A stretch of 64,000 bases of DNA, from assembly GCA_036526255.1 (NCBI GenBank), contig DATCYW010000055.1, forward strand, positions 1-64,000. Reading direction: 5' to 3'. Below are positions 17,706 to 25,945 of the stretch, piece after piece; position 1 is the first letter of the stretch; each line of letters starts with the position of its first letter. The DNA comes from Malonomonas sp036526255 (GTDB taxonomy: Bacteria; Desulfobacterota; Desulfuromonadia; Desulfuromonadales; Geopsychrobacteraceae). The translations under genes were made by a program, and so were the position numbers. Below the pieces are notes generated by a model that worked only from the letters and a program-made list of their open reading frames with translations, was not told the origin of the DNA and did not search any database.

Positions 17706-19381
17706 ACCGGCTGCGAGAGCTGCTGCAACAGATTGACGGCCAGGGATATAAGGCCTACAAACAGCTCAAAGGCAGCTACCGCTTCGACAATTTCCAACTG
17801 ACCATCGACCATGTGCAGGGCGATCCCTTCGCCCTGCCCTCACGCATCAGCCTACAGCTGGCCCCTGAGCAGCACGGACTGCCGGAACGGTTCTGGGATT
17901 CACCGATCCGCCGCACGGCGCTGGAGGATTTTCTCGGCCGCGCCGTCGCCATCGCTATCGCCGAGGTTGGTAAAGGCCGTCGCGGCAGTGGCCGCAGCGG
18001 CGACATCGAGATCGCCACCAGCGGCCAGCAGGTCCTGCGGCGCAATGCGGTGCTGATCGAAAGCCGACAGCTCGAAGCGCGACTGCTGTTCGCGCTGCCC
18101 GGCTCGGGGCGTTCGATCCTTGGTCAGCAGGCGATTGAGATGTTCTGCAGCGAACTGCCACAGATCGTCGCCAGAGCCCTGTTATGGAACGACCGCCCGC
18201 AGCAACAGATCCAGCAGCATGTCGAGCAGCTGGAGGATCAGGATGCGCTGCGCAGCCAGCTGGCAGCGTTACCGGCCGTCGCCTTTATTGCCAACGGCGC
18301 CCTGCTGCCGCGAGCCAGCGGTATCGACGACAGACCGCTGGCTGAGGGGCTCCCCTTTCAATCACCCGCAACGCTGGAAACATCTCTGCAGCTGCCGAAC
18401 GCTGGAACCATCAGCGGGATGGCGATCCCCCCCGGTGTCACGCTGATCGTCGGCGGCGGGTTTCACGGCAAATCGACCCTGCTGCAGGCGCTGGAGCGCG
18501 GCGTCTACAACCACATCCCCGGTGACGGCCGGGAGCTGCTGGCAACCGTCGCCGATGCGGTGAAAATCCGCGCCGAAGACCACCGCGTCGTCAATCAGGT
18601 CAACATCAGCCCCTTTATCAGCACCCTGCCGGGCAACCGGCCGACCGACTGTTTTTCCACCGACAACGCCAGCGGCAGTACTTCGCAGGCGGCCAATATC
18701 ATCGAAGCACTCGAATGCGGTTGCAGCTGCCTGCTGATCGACGAGGACACTTCGGCGACCAATTTCATGATCCGCGATCAGCGCATGCAGCAGCTGGTTC
18801 CCGACCATCAGGAGCCGATCACCCCGCTGCTACACCGGGTGCGCGAGCTCTATGAAAAAGAGCGGGTGTCGACCATCCTCGTCACCGGCGGTTCGGGGGA
18901 TTACCTGGCAGTAGCCGATTGCGTGATCATGCTCGACAACTACCGGGTCAGCGAAGTGACCGCCAAAGCCCGCACGCTGGCGGGGACGCCACCGACAACT
19001 CCGCCGTCAGCACCACCGTTGCGTTCACCGCAAACGCGGCGAATTGACTTGAGAACAGCTCCCTTGGCCGGCCAGCGGCAGGTGAAAATTCTGGTCCGCG
19101 AACAGCGCCTGCTCGAATACGGTCGCAAGCGGATCGACCTGTCGAAGGTCGAACAGCTGATCGATGCCGGCCAGACCGAGACCATCGGCCGACTGCTGGA
19201 ATACTGCCAGCAACAGAACCCCGAGCAAACCGATGGCCTGCTGCCGCTGCTGCGTTCGGCCCTGCAGCAGGTTGAACACGACGGACTCGACATGCTGCTC
19301 CCCTGGAAGGCCGGTCACCTGGCGCTGCCGCGGCTCTACGAACTGCTGGCAGCGGCCAACCGGTTAAGAACGTCCCATTGA
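17702..19381 (+). CDS. Predicted ABC-class ATPase (COG3044 / PF09818 type)
   Basis: 559 residues, starting at the ATG that overlaps the preceding stop. It matches the stand-alone 'ABC-ATPase of predicted ATPase class': an N-terminal YKAYKQLKGSY segment with FDPF-like DHVQGDPFA, then Walker A GGGFHGKSTLL (about 251-261), signature-like NASGSTSQA (about 321-330), Walker B LLIDEDTSATNFM (about 343-355), a TGGSGDYL switch segment, and a C-terminal helical region. There are no membrane segments. A structural homologue, trypanosomal MRB1590, binds RNA; the bacterial function is not established. Coupling to an AbiEi-like regulator and a palindrome-covered promoter suggests a regulated accessory unit. 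Confidence 0.78.
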   Translation: MNRLRELLQQIDGQGYKAYKQLKGSYRFDNFQLTIDHVQGDPFALPSRISLQLAPEQHGLPERFWDSPIRRTALEDFLGRAVAIAIAEVGKGRRGSGRSGDIEIATSGQQVLRRNAVLIESRQLEARLLFALPGSGRSILGQQAIEMFCSELPQIVARALLWNDRPQQQIQQHVEQLEDQDALRSQLAALPAVAFIANGALLPRASGIDDRPLAEGLPFQSPATLETSLQLPNAGTISGMAIPPGVTLIVGGGFHGKSTLLQALERGVYNHIPGDGRELLATVADAVKIRAEDHRVVNQVNISPFISTLPGNRPTDCFSTDNASGSTSQAANIIEALECGCSCLLIDEDTSATNFMIRDQRMQQLVPDHQEPITPLLHRVRELYEKERVSTILVTGGSGDYLAVADCVIMLDNYRVSEVTAKARTLAGTPPTTPPSAPPLRSPQTRRIDLRTAPLAGQRQVKILVREQRLLEYGRKRIDLSKVEQLIDAGQTETIGRLLEYCQQQNPEQTDGLLPLLRSALQQVEHDGLDMLLPWKAGHLALPRLYELLAAANRLRTSH

Positions 19382-19492
19382 ATTTTCGCCTATAGCACTT
19401 TAGTTGAGCCCTTCCTTGTCCGAAACGGGCAAAACTGTTAAGAAGCAACGACGTTTTTTATTCATACTGAAACTATCCAGGATATTCTCCAC

Positions 19493-21292
19493 ATGAAAGT
19501 CCTCTCCGCAGCATTGAAACTACTTGACCGCACCGGATTTCGCCTGCTGATTCTAGCGGCGCTGGTCGGGGTGGTTTCCGGCTGTGGTGCGCTGGCATTC
19601 TACTTTGCCACCAACAACGTCGAACACCTGATGCTCGGCACCATCGGCAATTTCCATCCGCCGCTGGAAGGAACAGCGGAATCCTCCTTCAGTGTTTTCA
19701 TCGACAGTCTCAGCACCCCTTACCGCTGGTGCCTGTTTATTATTCCGGCGCTCGGCGGCCTGGTTTCCGGCTGGCTGGTCTACAAGTTTGCCCCCGAGGC
19801 CGAAGGGCACGGCACCGACGCCGCCCTGGAGGCCTTCCACCGTAAAGGCGGGGTGATTCGCGGCCGGGTGCCGATCGTTAAAACCCTGGCCTCGATCGTC
19901 ACCATCGGCACCGGCGGTTCGGCTGGCCGCGAGGGGCCAATCGCCCAGATCGGTGCCGGCTTCGGCTCGTTCGTCGCCACCAAGCTCGGGCTTTCGGTCG
20001 CGGATCGGCGCATCCTGCTGCTGGCAGGGATGGCCGGCGGCATCGGCGCCACCTTCCGCTCACCGCTGGGAGGCGCGCTGTTCGCCGTCGAGGTGCTCTA
20101 TCGCGACCCCGAGTTTGAACATGAAGGACTGATCCCCTGTATCATCTCATCGATTGTCGCCTACTCGCTGTTCGGCGCGGTGACCGGCTGGAAACCGCTG
20201 CTGACCACACCGCACTTCCATTTCGAACGACCCGGCGAACTGATCCTCTATCTGGTCCTCGGCATCATCTGCGCCCTGCTCGGCGTGGTCTACGTCAAAA
20301 CCTTTTACGGCATGCGCGACGCCTTCCGCAAGCTGCCGCTGCCCGACTGGCAGAAACCGGCCCTGGGTGGTTTTGCGCTGGGGGTCATGGCGCTGTTCAT
20401 CCCTCAGGTGCTCGGTTCCGGCTACGGCTGGGTGCAGGCGGCGCTCTACGGGAAGATGGCGCTCTGGGTGATGCTGGTGATCGCCCTGGCAAAGATTATC
20501 GCCACCAGCCTGACCATTTCGTCCGGTGGTTCCGGCGGCGTGTTTGCCCCGAGCCTGGTGATCGGCGCGATGCTCGGCGGTGCCTTCGGCGCTTCGGCGG
20601 AAATCCTCTTCCCGTCCCTGGTGCAGAACCCACAGGCTTACGTGCTGGTCGGAATGGCCGGTTTCTTCGCCGGGGTCGCCAATGCGCCGATCGCCACCCT
20701 GATCATGGTCAGCGAGTTGACCGGCAACTACGGCCTGCTGGCGCCGCTGATGCTGGTCTGCGTGGTCGCGACGGTGGTGATGCGCAAAAACAGTATCTAC
20801 GAAAATCAGGTCGCCGGTCGCTTCGACTCTCCAGCGCATCTGGGCGATTTTGTCATCGATGTGCTGGCAGGAATTACTGTCAACGAACTGGCGAAAAAAG
20901 GTCGTAAGCCAACCCTGATCCCCGAAGGGATGTGTCTGCCGGAAATTCTCGACAAGATCGCTGCCGCCAAAACCGCCTACTACCCGGTGGTCAACAGCGA
21001 GGGGCTGATGACCGGAATCTTCTCCGTCACCGACATCCGCCGGATCCTTAACGAGGATATCCCGCCGACCTTGGTGATCGCCCGTGACATAGCCACCCGC
21101 AACGTCATTTCGGCGACCGCGGATGAGCACCTGACCGAGGTGATGAAAAAACTGACCGAGCGCAATCTGGACGAGATTCCGGTGGTCGCTGGCGATAATC
21201 CGCAAAAGGTTCTCTACATGCTCTCGCGCCGGACGCTACTGGCCCACTATGCCGAGCAGGTGGAGAGAACCAAAGAGGATTTCCAGATATAA
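19493..21292 (+). CDS. ClC-type chloride channel/antiporter with C-terminal CBS pair
   Basis: 599 residues, about ten or more membrane helices. The ClC selectivity-filter motifs GTGGSAGREGP (about 139-149) and SSGGSGGVFAPS (about 343-354) are present. The glutamate of GREGP is the gating/proton glutamate. Residues about 445-599 form two CBS repeats (YYPVVNSEGLMTGIFSVTDIR and RNLDEIPVVAGD) that usually bind adenine nucleotides. The family conducts or exchanges Cl- for H+ across the inner membrane. It is a single gene with a 110-base leader lacking obvious signals, and it is followed closely (25 bases) by L-2-hydroxyglutarate oxidase. Confidence 0.92.
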   Translation: MKVLSAALKLLDRTGFRLLILAALVGVVSGCGALAFYFATNNVEHLMLGTIGNFHPPLEGTAESSFSVFIDSLSTPYRWCLFIIPALGGLVSGWLVYKFAPEAEGHGTDAALEAFHRKGGVIRGRVPIVKTLASIVTIGTGGSAGREGPIAQIGAGFGSFVATKLGLSVADRRILLLAGMAGGIGATFRSPLGGALFAVEVLYRDPEFEHEGLIPCIISSIVAYSLFGAVTGWKPLLTTPHFHFERPGELILYLVLGIICALLGVVYVKTFYGMRDAFRKLPLPDWQKPALGGFALGVMALFIPQVLGSGYGWVQAALYGKMALWVMLVIALAKIIATSLTISSGGSGGVFAPSLVIGAMLGGAFGASAEILFPSLVQNPQAYVLVGMAGFFAGVANAPIATLIMVSELTGNYGLLAPLMLVCVVATVVMRKNSIYENQVAGRFDSPAHLGDFVIDVLAGITVNELAKKGRKPTLIPEGMCLPEILDKIAAAKTAYYPVVNSEGLMTGIFSVTDIRRILNEDIPPTLVIARDIATRNVISATADEHLTEVMKKLTERNLDEIPVVAGDNPQKVLYMLSRRTLLAHYAEQVERTKEDFQI

Positions 21293-21317
21293 TCGCAGAA
21301 AAAAGACAGGATGGGCA

Positions 21318-22541
21318 ATGAACAGAGAATTCGATTTTATCGTTGTCGGCGGGGGCATCATCGGCCTGGCGACCGCCCGGCAGCTGCAGCAGAATTTTTC
21401 TGGCGCGCGGGTTGCGGTGCTGGAAAAAGAACCACAGCTAGCCAGCCACCAGACCGGCCACAACAGCGGCGTGATTCACGCAGGCGTCTACTATGCACCC
21501 GGCAGCCTGAAAGCGCGTTTCTGCCGCGAGGGGAATCTGGCCACCAAACAGTTCTGTCGTGAGCAGGGGATCGACTTCCAGGAGTGCGGGAAGCTGCTGG
21601 TGGCAACCGATACGCTCGAAGCAGAGCGGATGCAGGCGCTGCTGACCCGTTGCGCAGAGAATCAGATTGAAGCCGTGGCGCTAGACCGTCAGCAGCTGCG
21701 CGACCGGGAACCGCATGTCAGCGGCGTCGCCGCAGTCTGGGTGCCGTCCACCGGGATCGTCGACTACCGGCAGGTCGCCGCGAAACTGGCCGAACAGGTC
21801 ACCGCGCAGGGGGGTGAAATTCACTGCAACTGCCGGGTCACGCAACTGCGCGAAAAGCAGCAGATCGAGGTCGAAACCACAACCGGCCTGTTCAAGGCTG
21901 ATTTTCTGGTCGGCTGCGCCGGCCTGCATTCCGACCGGCTGGTACAGCTGTCCGGTCAACAGCCAAACTTTAAGATCATCCCGTTTCGCGGCGAATACTA
22001 CCGGCTGACGGCACAGAAAAGCCGGATCGTCAACCATCCGATCTACCCGATCCCCGATCCGGAGCTGCCGTTTCTCGGTATTCACCTGACGCCGATGATC
22101 GATGGTAGTCTGACCGTCGGCCCCAATGCCACCCTGGCTTTTGCCCGTGAAGGATACCGACGCTGGCAGATCGATCTGCGCGATTGCGCCGAAATGCTTA
22201 GCTATTCAGGACTCCACAGGCTGCTGCTGAAATACCCCAGATCAACCCTGCTGGAGCTGAAGAACTCTCTCTACAAGCCGGGCTACCTGAAGCAGGTCAA
22301 CAAGTACTGCCCGTTGATCGAAAGTGCCGACCTGCGCCCCTACCCGGCCGGGGTGCGCGCCCAGGCGGTTGGTCCGAACGGCGAGATGCTCAACGATTTT
22401 CTGTTCGTCGAAACGCCGCGCAGCCTGATCGTCGGCAACGCACCATCGCCGGCGGCAACCTCGGCCATGCCGATCGCCAAGCATATCTGCGAACGGATTG
22501 CGACCCTGCGCGGCGGCGAACCAGAGCCATCGCAGCATTGA
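21318..22541 (+). CDS. lhgO: L-2-hydroxyglutarate oxidase/dehydrogenase (FAD-dependent)
   Basis: 407 residues. The ATG at 21318 is preceded by AGGATGG, and the protein begins with an FAD Rossmann motif VVGGGIIGLATARQL. The family signature HQTGHNSGVIHAGVYYAPGSLKARFCREG is intact, as is the C-terminal GNAPSPAATSAMPIA segment. LhgO oxidises L-2-hydroxyglutarate to 2-oxoglutarate and passes electrons to the quinone pool in E. coli; the acceptor in an anaerobe may differ. It may be co-transcribed with the upstream ClC gene (25-base gap). Confidence 0.9.
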   Translation: MNREFDFIVVGGGIIGLATARQLQQNFSGARVAVLEKEPQLASHQTGHNSGVIHAGVYYAPGSLKARFCREGNLATKQFCREQGIDFQECGKLLVATDTLEAERMQALLTRCAENQIEAVALDRQQLRDREPHVSGVAAVWVPSTGIVDYRQVAAKLAEQVTAQGGEIHCNCRVTQLREKQQIEVETTTGLFKADFLVGCAGLHSDRLVQLSGQQPNFKIIPFRGEYYRLTAQKSRIVNHPIYPIPDPELPFLGIHLTPMIDGSLTVGPNATLAFAREGYRRWQIDLRDCAEMLSYSGLHRLLLKYPRSTLLELKNSLYKPGYLKQVNKYCPLIESADLRPYPAGVRAQAVGPNGEMLNDFLFVETPRSLIVGNAPSPAATSAMPIAKHICERIATLRGGEPEPSQH

Positions 22542-22595
22542 CAAATTCTCAGAAAAAGCACAAATTATGAGAAACAGCTCACGAAGGAGCGCCTT

Positions 22596-22940
22596 ATGCC
22601 TTTGTCGATCAACACCAGCGTCTCGGCCCTGAACGCTCTGGGAACGCGACAGGCCGTCACCGCCAACAACATTGCCAACCTTGAATCGACCGAATTCAAG
22701 AAATCGCGCGTGCTCAGCGAAGCGGGAACAACGGGCAGCGTTTCGACCCGGCTGCAGCCGATCAATTCACCGGGGGTGATGATCAACCAGCCGGACGGGT
22801 CGCTGCAGGAACTCTCCAATGTCGAACTGGAGAAAGAGCTGACCGAGATGATTCCGACCCGGCGCGGCTACGAAGCCAACCTGAAAGCGTTGCAGGTGTC
22901 GGGCGAAATGGAAGATTCAGCGCTCGACCTGATTGGCTGA
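22596..22940 (+). CDS. Orphan flagellar basal-body rod-like protein (FlgC-type)
   Basis: 114 residues. The N-terminus has the flagellar rod signature (SALNALGTRQAVTANNIANLEST, with the ANNIAN core) and the C-terminus has the rod/hook C-terminal helix (ELEKELTEMIPTRRGYEANLKAL). It is shorter than usual FlgC (about 135-150) and is not in a flagellar operon; no other flagellar gene is in the window. AAGGAGCG precedes the ATG and a strong terminator follows. It could be a duplicate FlgC/FlgG-type protein or a repurposed rod-like protein. Confidence 0.75.
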   Translation: MPLSINTSVSALNALGTRQAVTANNIANLESTEFKKSRVLSEAGTTGSVSTRLQPINSPGVMINQPDGSLQELSNVELEKELTEMIPTRRGYEANLKALQVSGEMEDSALDLIG

Positions 22941-22960
22941 GCGATCTGCTACCATACAAA

Positions 22961-22998
22961 AAAAGCCGTTGTTTCCAAACCTGGAAACAACGGCTTTT
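22961..22998. terminator. Bidirectional Rho-independent terminator
   Basis: A perfect 17-bp stem (AAAAGCCGTTGTTTCCA and its complement) encloses a 4-base loop, with A- and T-runs at the ends. It lies between the rod-like gene and the convergent carbonic anhydrase gene. Confidence 0.93.
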
Positions 22999-23018
22999 CA
23001 TTTCTGAGCGCGGTAGAT

Positions 23019-23777
23019 TTACTGATAAACGATCCGGCCGTTCAGCGGTTGCACCGGACGGTTGGTGTCATGATCGCCGAAGAAGCTGCGGAACTTACTG
23101 ATCTGCTCTGCAGAAGCCGTCACCGGCTGTTTGAGGGCCATCCAGCGCACCCCTTCGGTACAGGGCGGGGTCGTCAGCGAACCGCTGAAACCATAATAGT
23201 CGGCGCTGGCCGGTAACAGTTCAGTCACGCTGATGGTACTGGCGACCGCCATGGTCGAGTTGGCACGGGAGGGGGTATAGCGCCAGAGTTTCTCCAACAG
23301 CGGGTTCGCTGCCCCCTCGTCAAACAGCACTCCGACCACGGCCAGCTCACCGGCAGAATTGGCGTGGACTAGGTGGGCCTCAACCGGAAAGAGTTTACCA
23401 TCGACAGCGTTTTCGCTGAGGCTGTGAAAATGAAACTGCAACAGTTTATATTCGTCACCACCAACCCGGATACTGCTACCCGGCGCGTAGTTCGCCTTGA
23501 TGGTGTGGCCGTTATTGACCAGTTCGAGGTTGGTTGCTACGTAGTTGAAGGTTAACTCCGGCAGATCCGCCTCGACGGTATCAACGATGTTGATCGGCGA
23601 CTGCTGCTGCCCTTCGCCGCACATTTTAAATTCCGGCTGCAGAACGCCCCAATGCGCCGGCCCGCCGGCCCCTGAATAACCCCAATGCACAACACCGGCT
23701 GAACCAGACTCGCTGGCAAGTGCCGTTCCTGCCAGACCGAAAGACAAACAAATCGCCAGAACCAGAAACTTTCTCAT
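23019..23777 (-). CDS. Periplasmic alpha-carbonic anhydrase
   Basis: 252 residues with a signal peptide (1-22, cleavage near ALAS). The alpha-class fold signatures are QSPINI (59-64), QFHFHSLSEN with zinc ligands His116 and His118, EAHLVH with His135, and the C-terminal YYGFSGSLTTPPCTEGVRW. The enzyme interconverts CO2 and bicarbonate, here in the periplasm. Two cysteines (Cys53 and the TPPC cysteine) could form the stabilising disulfide common in bacterial alpha enzymes. It is monocistronic, with terminators on both sides. Confidence 0.95.
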   Translation of the reverse strand: MRKFLVLAICLSFGLAGTALASESGSAGVVHWGYSGAGGPAHWGVLQPEFKMCGEGQQQSPINIVDTVEADLPELTFNYVATNLELVNNGHTIKANYAPGSSIRVGGDEYKLLQFHFHSLSENAVDGKLFPVEAHLVHANSAGELAVVGVLFDEGAANPLLEKLWRYTPSRANSTMAVASTISVTELLPASADYYGFSGSLTTPPCTEGVRWMALKQPVTASAEQISKFRSFFGDHDTNRPVQPLNGRIVYQ

Positions 23778-23802
23778 TAACTTACTTCATCATTCACAAC
23801 AA

Positions 23803-23831
23803 AAAAGGCCCCCTGTATCAGGAGGCCTTTT
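23803..23831 (-). terminator. Terminator after darP
   Basis: A short stem AAAAGGCC-CCT / AGG-GGCCTTTT with a GTATC loop and one mismatch lies about 40 bases past the darP stop and before the carbonic anhydrase gene. The A- and T-run flanks fit an intrinsic terminator in either direction. Confidence 0.8.
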
Positions 23832-23872
23832 GCATTTCAGATAGATGTCGGCATCGACTGGCGGACTGAGGT

Positions 23873-24394
23873 CTAATCTGAATCCTCATCTGCCAGCGCT
23901 TCCTGCTCATCGCGCAGGCGACGAAAAATTTCACGGGATGCCCGACGATCTTCGTGCTGATGGACCGAACGCGCCAGTCGTGAGATCGTCTTGCGATCAA
24001 TCTGCGGATAGAGATCAAGCATCTCGTTAAACGCATCATCAAAGCTGCTTAGAGCGCAAAGCCGGTCACGCAGCTCTTCAAGGCGATGAAAATCCTGCCT
24101 GTCCCCCCGTGAAACCTGATCAAGTTTCTCCAGCTGCTCCTGCACGGACTGCAGCTCGTCATCCTGCTTGCGCAGGAAACCGGCCAGATGCTTGATCTGA
24201 CGCTTCAGGGCACTGTACCCTTTGGTCGCCCGGACCAGCGCAACTTCCTTCGCCAGACCATCCGATAAAACTAACTGGGCAAGCTGCTTCTCCGTCAAGG
24301 TCGTTAACTGGGTCGCCAGCATTTCGATCCCTTTGGCCTGTTGCTTCTTTTTTGTCCGGCTCAGCGGCAAATTTTCTTCGGGTAACTCTTCCAT
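23873..24394 (-). CDS. darP: Ribosome biogenesis factor DarP/YjgA (DUF615)
   Basis: 173 residues. The start is set at the ATG encoding MEELPEENLPLSRTKKKQQAK because AGAGGAGAT lies 5 bases upstream; a longer reading has no such site. The SRTKKKQQ motif, an all-helical charged body and the C-terminal FRRLRDEQEA match DUF615. The E. coli homologue associates with late 50S ribosomal precursors. It is monocistronic with its own terminator. Confidence 0.85.
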   Translation of the reverse strand: MEELPEENLPLSRTKKKQQAKGIEMLATQLTTLTEKQLAQLVLSDGLAKEVALVRATKGYSALKRQIKHLAGFLRKQDDELQSVQEQLEKLDQVSRGDRQDFHRLEELRDRLCALSSFDDAFNEMLDLYPQIDRKTISRLARSVHQHEDRRASREIFRRLRDEQEALADEDSD

Positions 24395-24609
24395 GGGATC
24401 TCCTCTGTGCAAACTGGCAAGAAACTACCCTGAGAAGCAGTTTTTCGTCAACAACGCAAAAAACTCACACTGGCAGATCCCCCGTCACAGTACATTTCAA
24501 CTGCGCCCGGCCGGTCGGCAAACTTTTTCGCCATAAAGACGAAAGCCTTATGGCAGCTCCAGCTTTTTTGTTATCATTACAGGTCTGCGTGAATCAGGAG
24601 AAAACCAGC

Positions 24610-25176
24610 ATGACCTATGGCATCACCCGCGACCGCTCACTGAAACTTCTCGGCCAGCACCTGAGCAATCAGAACCTGATCAAACACTGCCTGGCCAGTG
24701 AAGCGGTGATGCGGAAACTGGCACAACATTTTGGCGAAGATGAAGAACTCTGGGGGCTGACCGGCCTGCTGCATGATCTGGATGTCGAGCTGACCCTTGA
24801 GAACCTGTCCCGCCACACCCATGAAACGGTGCGGATCCTGCGTGAGGAAGGGGTCAGCGAAGAGATCATCAGCGCGATCCACATGCACAATGAAGCGGCC
24901 CACAACGATAAACGCAGCGAACGCTTTCATCACGCGCTGGCAGCCGGCGAGACCATCACCGGCCTGATTATCGCCGCAGCGCTGGTCTATCCGGACAAAA
25001 AGCTGGCCAGCGTCAAACCCAAGTCGGTGCGCAAACGCTATAAAGAAAAACTGTTCGCCGCCGGTGCCAACCGCGAAATCATCGCCGAATGCGAACTGAT
25101 CGGCATCCCGGTCCCGGAATTCTGCGACCTCTGCCTCGCCGCCATGCAGGACATCGCCGAAGACCTCGGCCTTTAA
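24610..25176 (+). CDS. HD-domain hydrolase (uncharacterised)
   Basis: 188 residues. A compact HD domain shows GLLHDLDVE (His and Asp of the HD pair), RHTHETVRIL and IHMHNE as metal ligands, then a helical C-terminal part rich in Lys/Arg (KPKSVRKRYKEKLF). HD proteins are metal-dependent phosphohydrolases acting on nucleotides or phosphoesters; the substrate here is unknown. CAGGAG precedes the ATG. It ends 9 bases before larB, so it is probably in the same operon, which may hint at a cofactor-related role. Confidence 0.75.
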   Translation: MTYGITRDRSLKLLGQHLSNQNLIKHCLASEAVMRKLAQHFGEDEELWGLTGLLHDLDVELTLENLSRHTHETVRILREEGVSEEIISAIHMHNEAAHNDKRSERFHHALAAGETITGLIIAAALVYPDKKLASVKPKSVRKRYKEKLFAAGANREIIAECELIGIPVPEFCDLCLAAMQDIAEDLGL

Positions 25177-25185
25177 AGGCAAACT

Positions 25186-25938
25186 ATGAACAGCAAAGAA
25201 TTGTCACGCCTGCTGCAGTCGCTGGTCGACGGACAACTGACCGTCGCCGACGGCGTCGAACGACTTAAGCAGCTGCCATTTGAAGACCTCGGCGTTGCCC
25301 AGATCGATCACCACCGCGAGCTGCGGCAGGGAGTGCCCGAAGTGGTGCTCGGTGAAAGTAAAAGTCTCGACCAGTTGAAAACCATCTTGACCGCGATGGC
25401 CAGACGCGGCGGCAACATTCTCGTTACCCGGCTGGACAGCGAAAAAGCCACCGCGCTCTGCAGTCAGTTTCCAAAAGCAGAGTACGATGTTGACGCCCGC
25501 ACTTTCTGTCTGGTGCAACAGCCGATTGAGATCAGTGGCAAAGGAAAAATACTGGTGGTCTGCGCCGGAACCTCGGACATTCCGGTCGCCCGGGAAGCTG
25601 CCGTCACTGCGAAGATGCTCGGCAACGAGGTCGAAGAGCTGATCGATGTCGGTGTCGCCGGCATCCACCGGCTGCTGGCACGGGGCGAACAGCTGCAGAA
25701 AGCGGCGGTGATTATCGTCGTCGCCGGCATGGAAGGCGCCCTCCCCTCGGTGATCGGCGGACTGGTCGCCAGCCCGGTGATCGCCGTCCCCACTTCGGTC
25801 GGCTACGGCGCGGCCTTCGGCGGCATCGCCGCCCTGCTCGGCATGCTCAACTCCTGCGCCAGCGGCGTCACGGTGGTGAATATCGACAACGGATTCGGCG
25901 CGGCCTTCGCCGCCAACCGGATCAATCGCAAGGGCTGA
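25186..25938 (+). CDS. larB: Nickel-pincer cofactor biosynthesis protein LarB
   Basis: 250 residues. The N-terminal helical part (about 1-110) is followed by a PurE-like carboxylase domain (about 120-250) with VVCAGTSDIPVAREAA, GVAGIHRLL and VIAVPTSVGYGAAFGG. LarB carboxylates and hydrolyses nicotinic acid adenine dinucleotide in the first step toward the nickel-pincer nucleotide of lactate racemase and related enzymes. larC follows after 7 bases. No larA or larE is in the window. Confidence 0.92.
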   Translation: MNSKELSRLLQSLVDGQLTVADGVERLKQLPFEDLGVAQIDHHRELRQGVPEVVLGESKSLDQLKTILTAMARRGGNILVTRLDSEKATALCSQFPKAEYDVDARTFCLVQQPIEISGKGKILVVCAGTSDIPVAREAAVTAKMLGNEVEELIDVGVAGIHRLLARGEQLQKAAVIIVVAGMEGALPSVIGGLVASPVIAVPTSVGYGAAFGGIAALLGMLNSCASGVTVVNIDNGFGAAFAANRINRKG

Positions 25939-25945
25939 TTGCACG

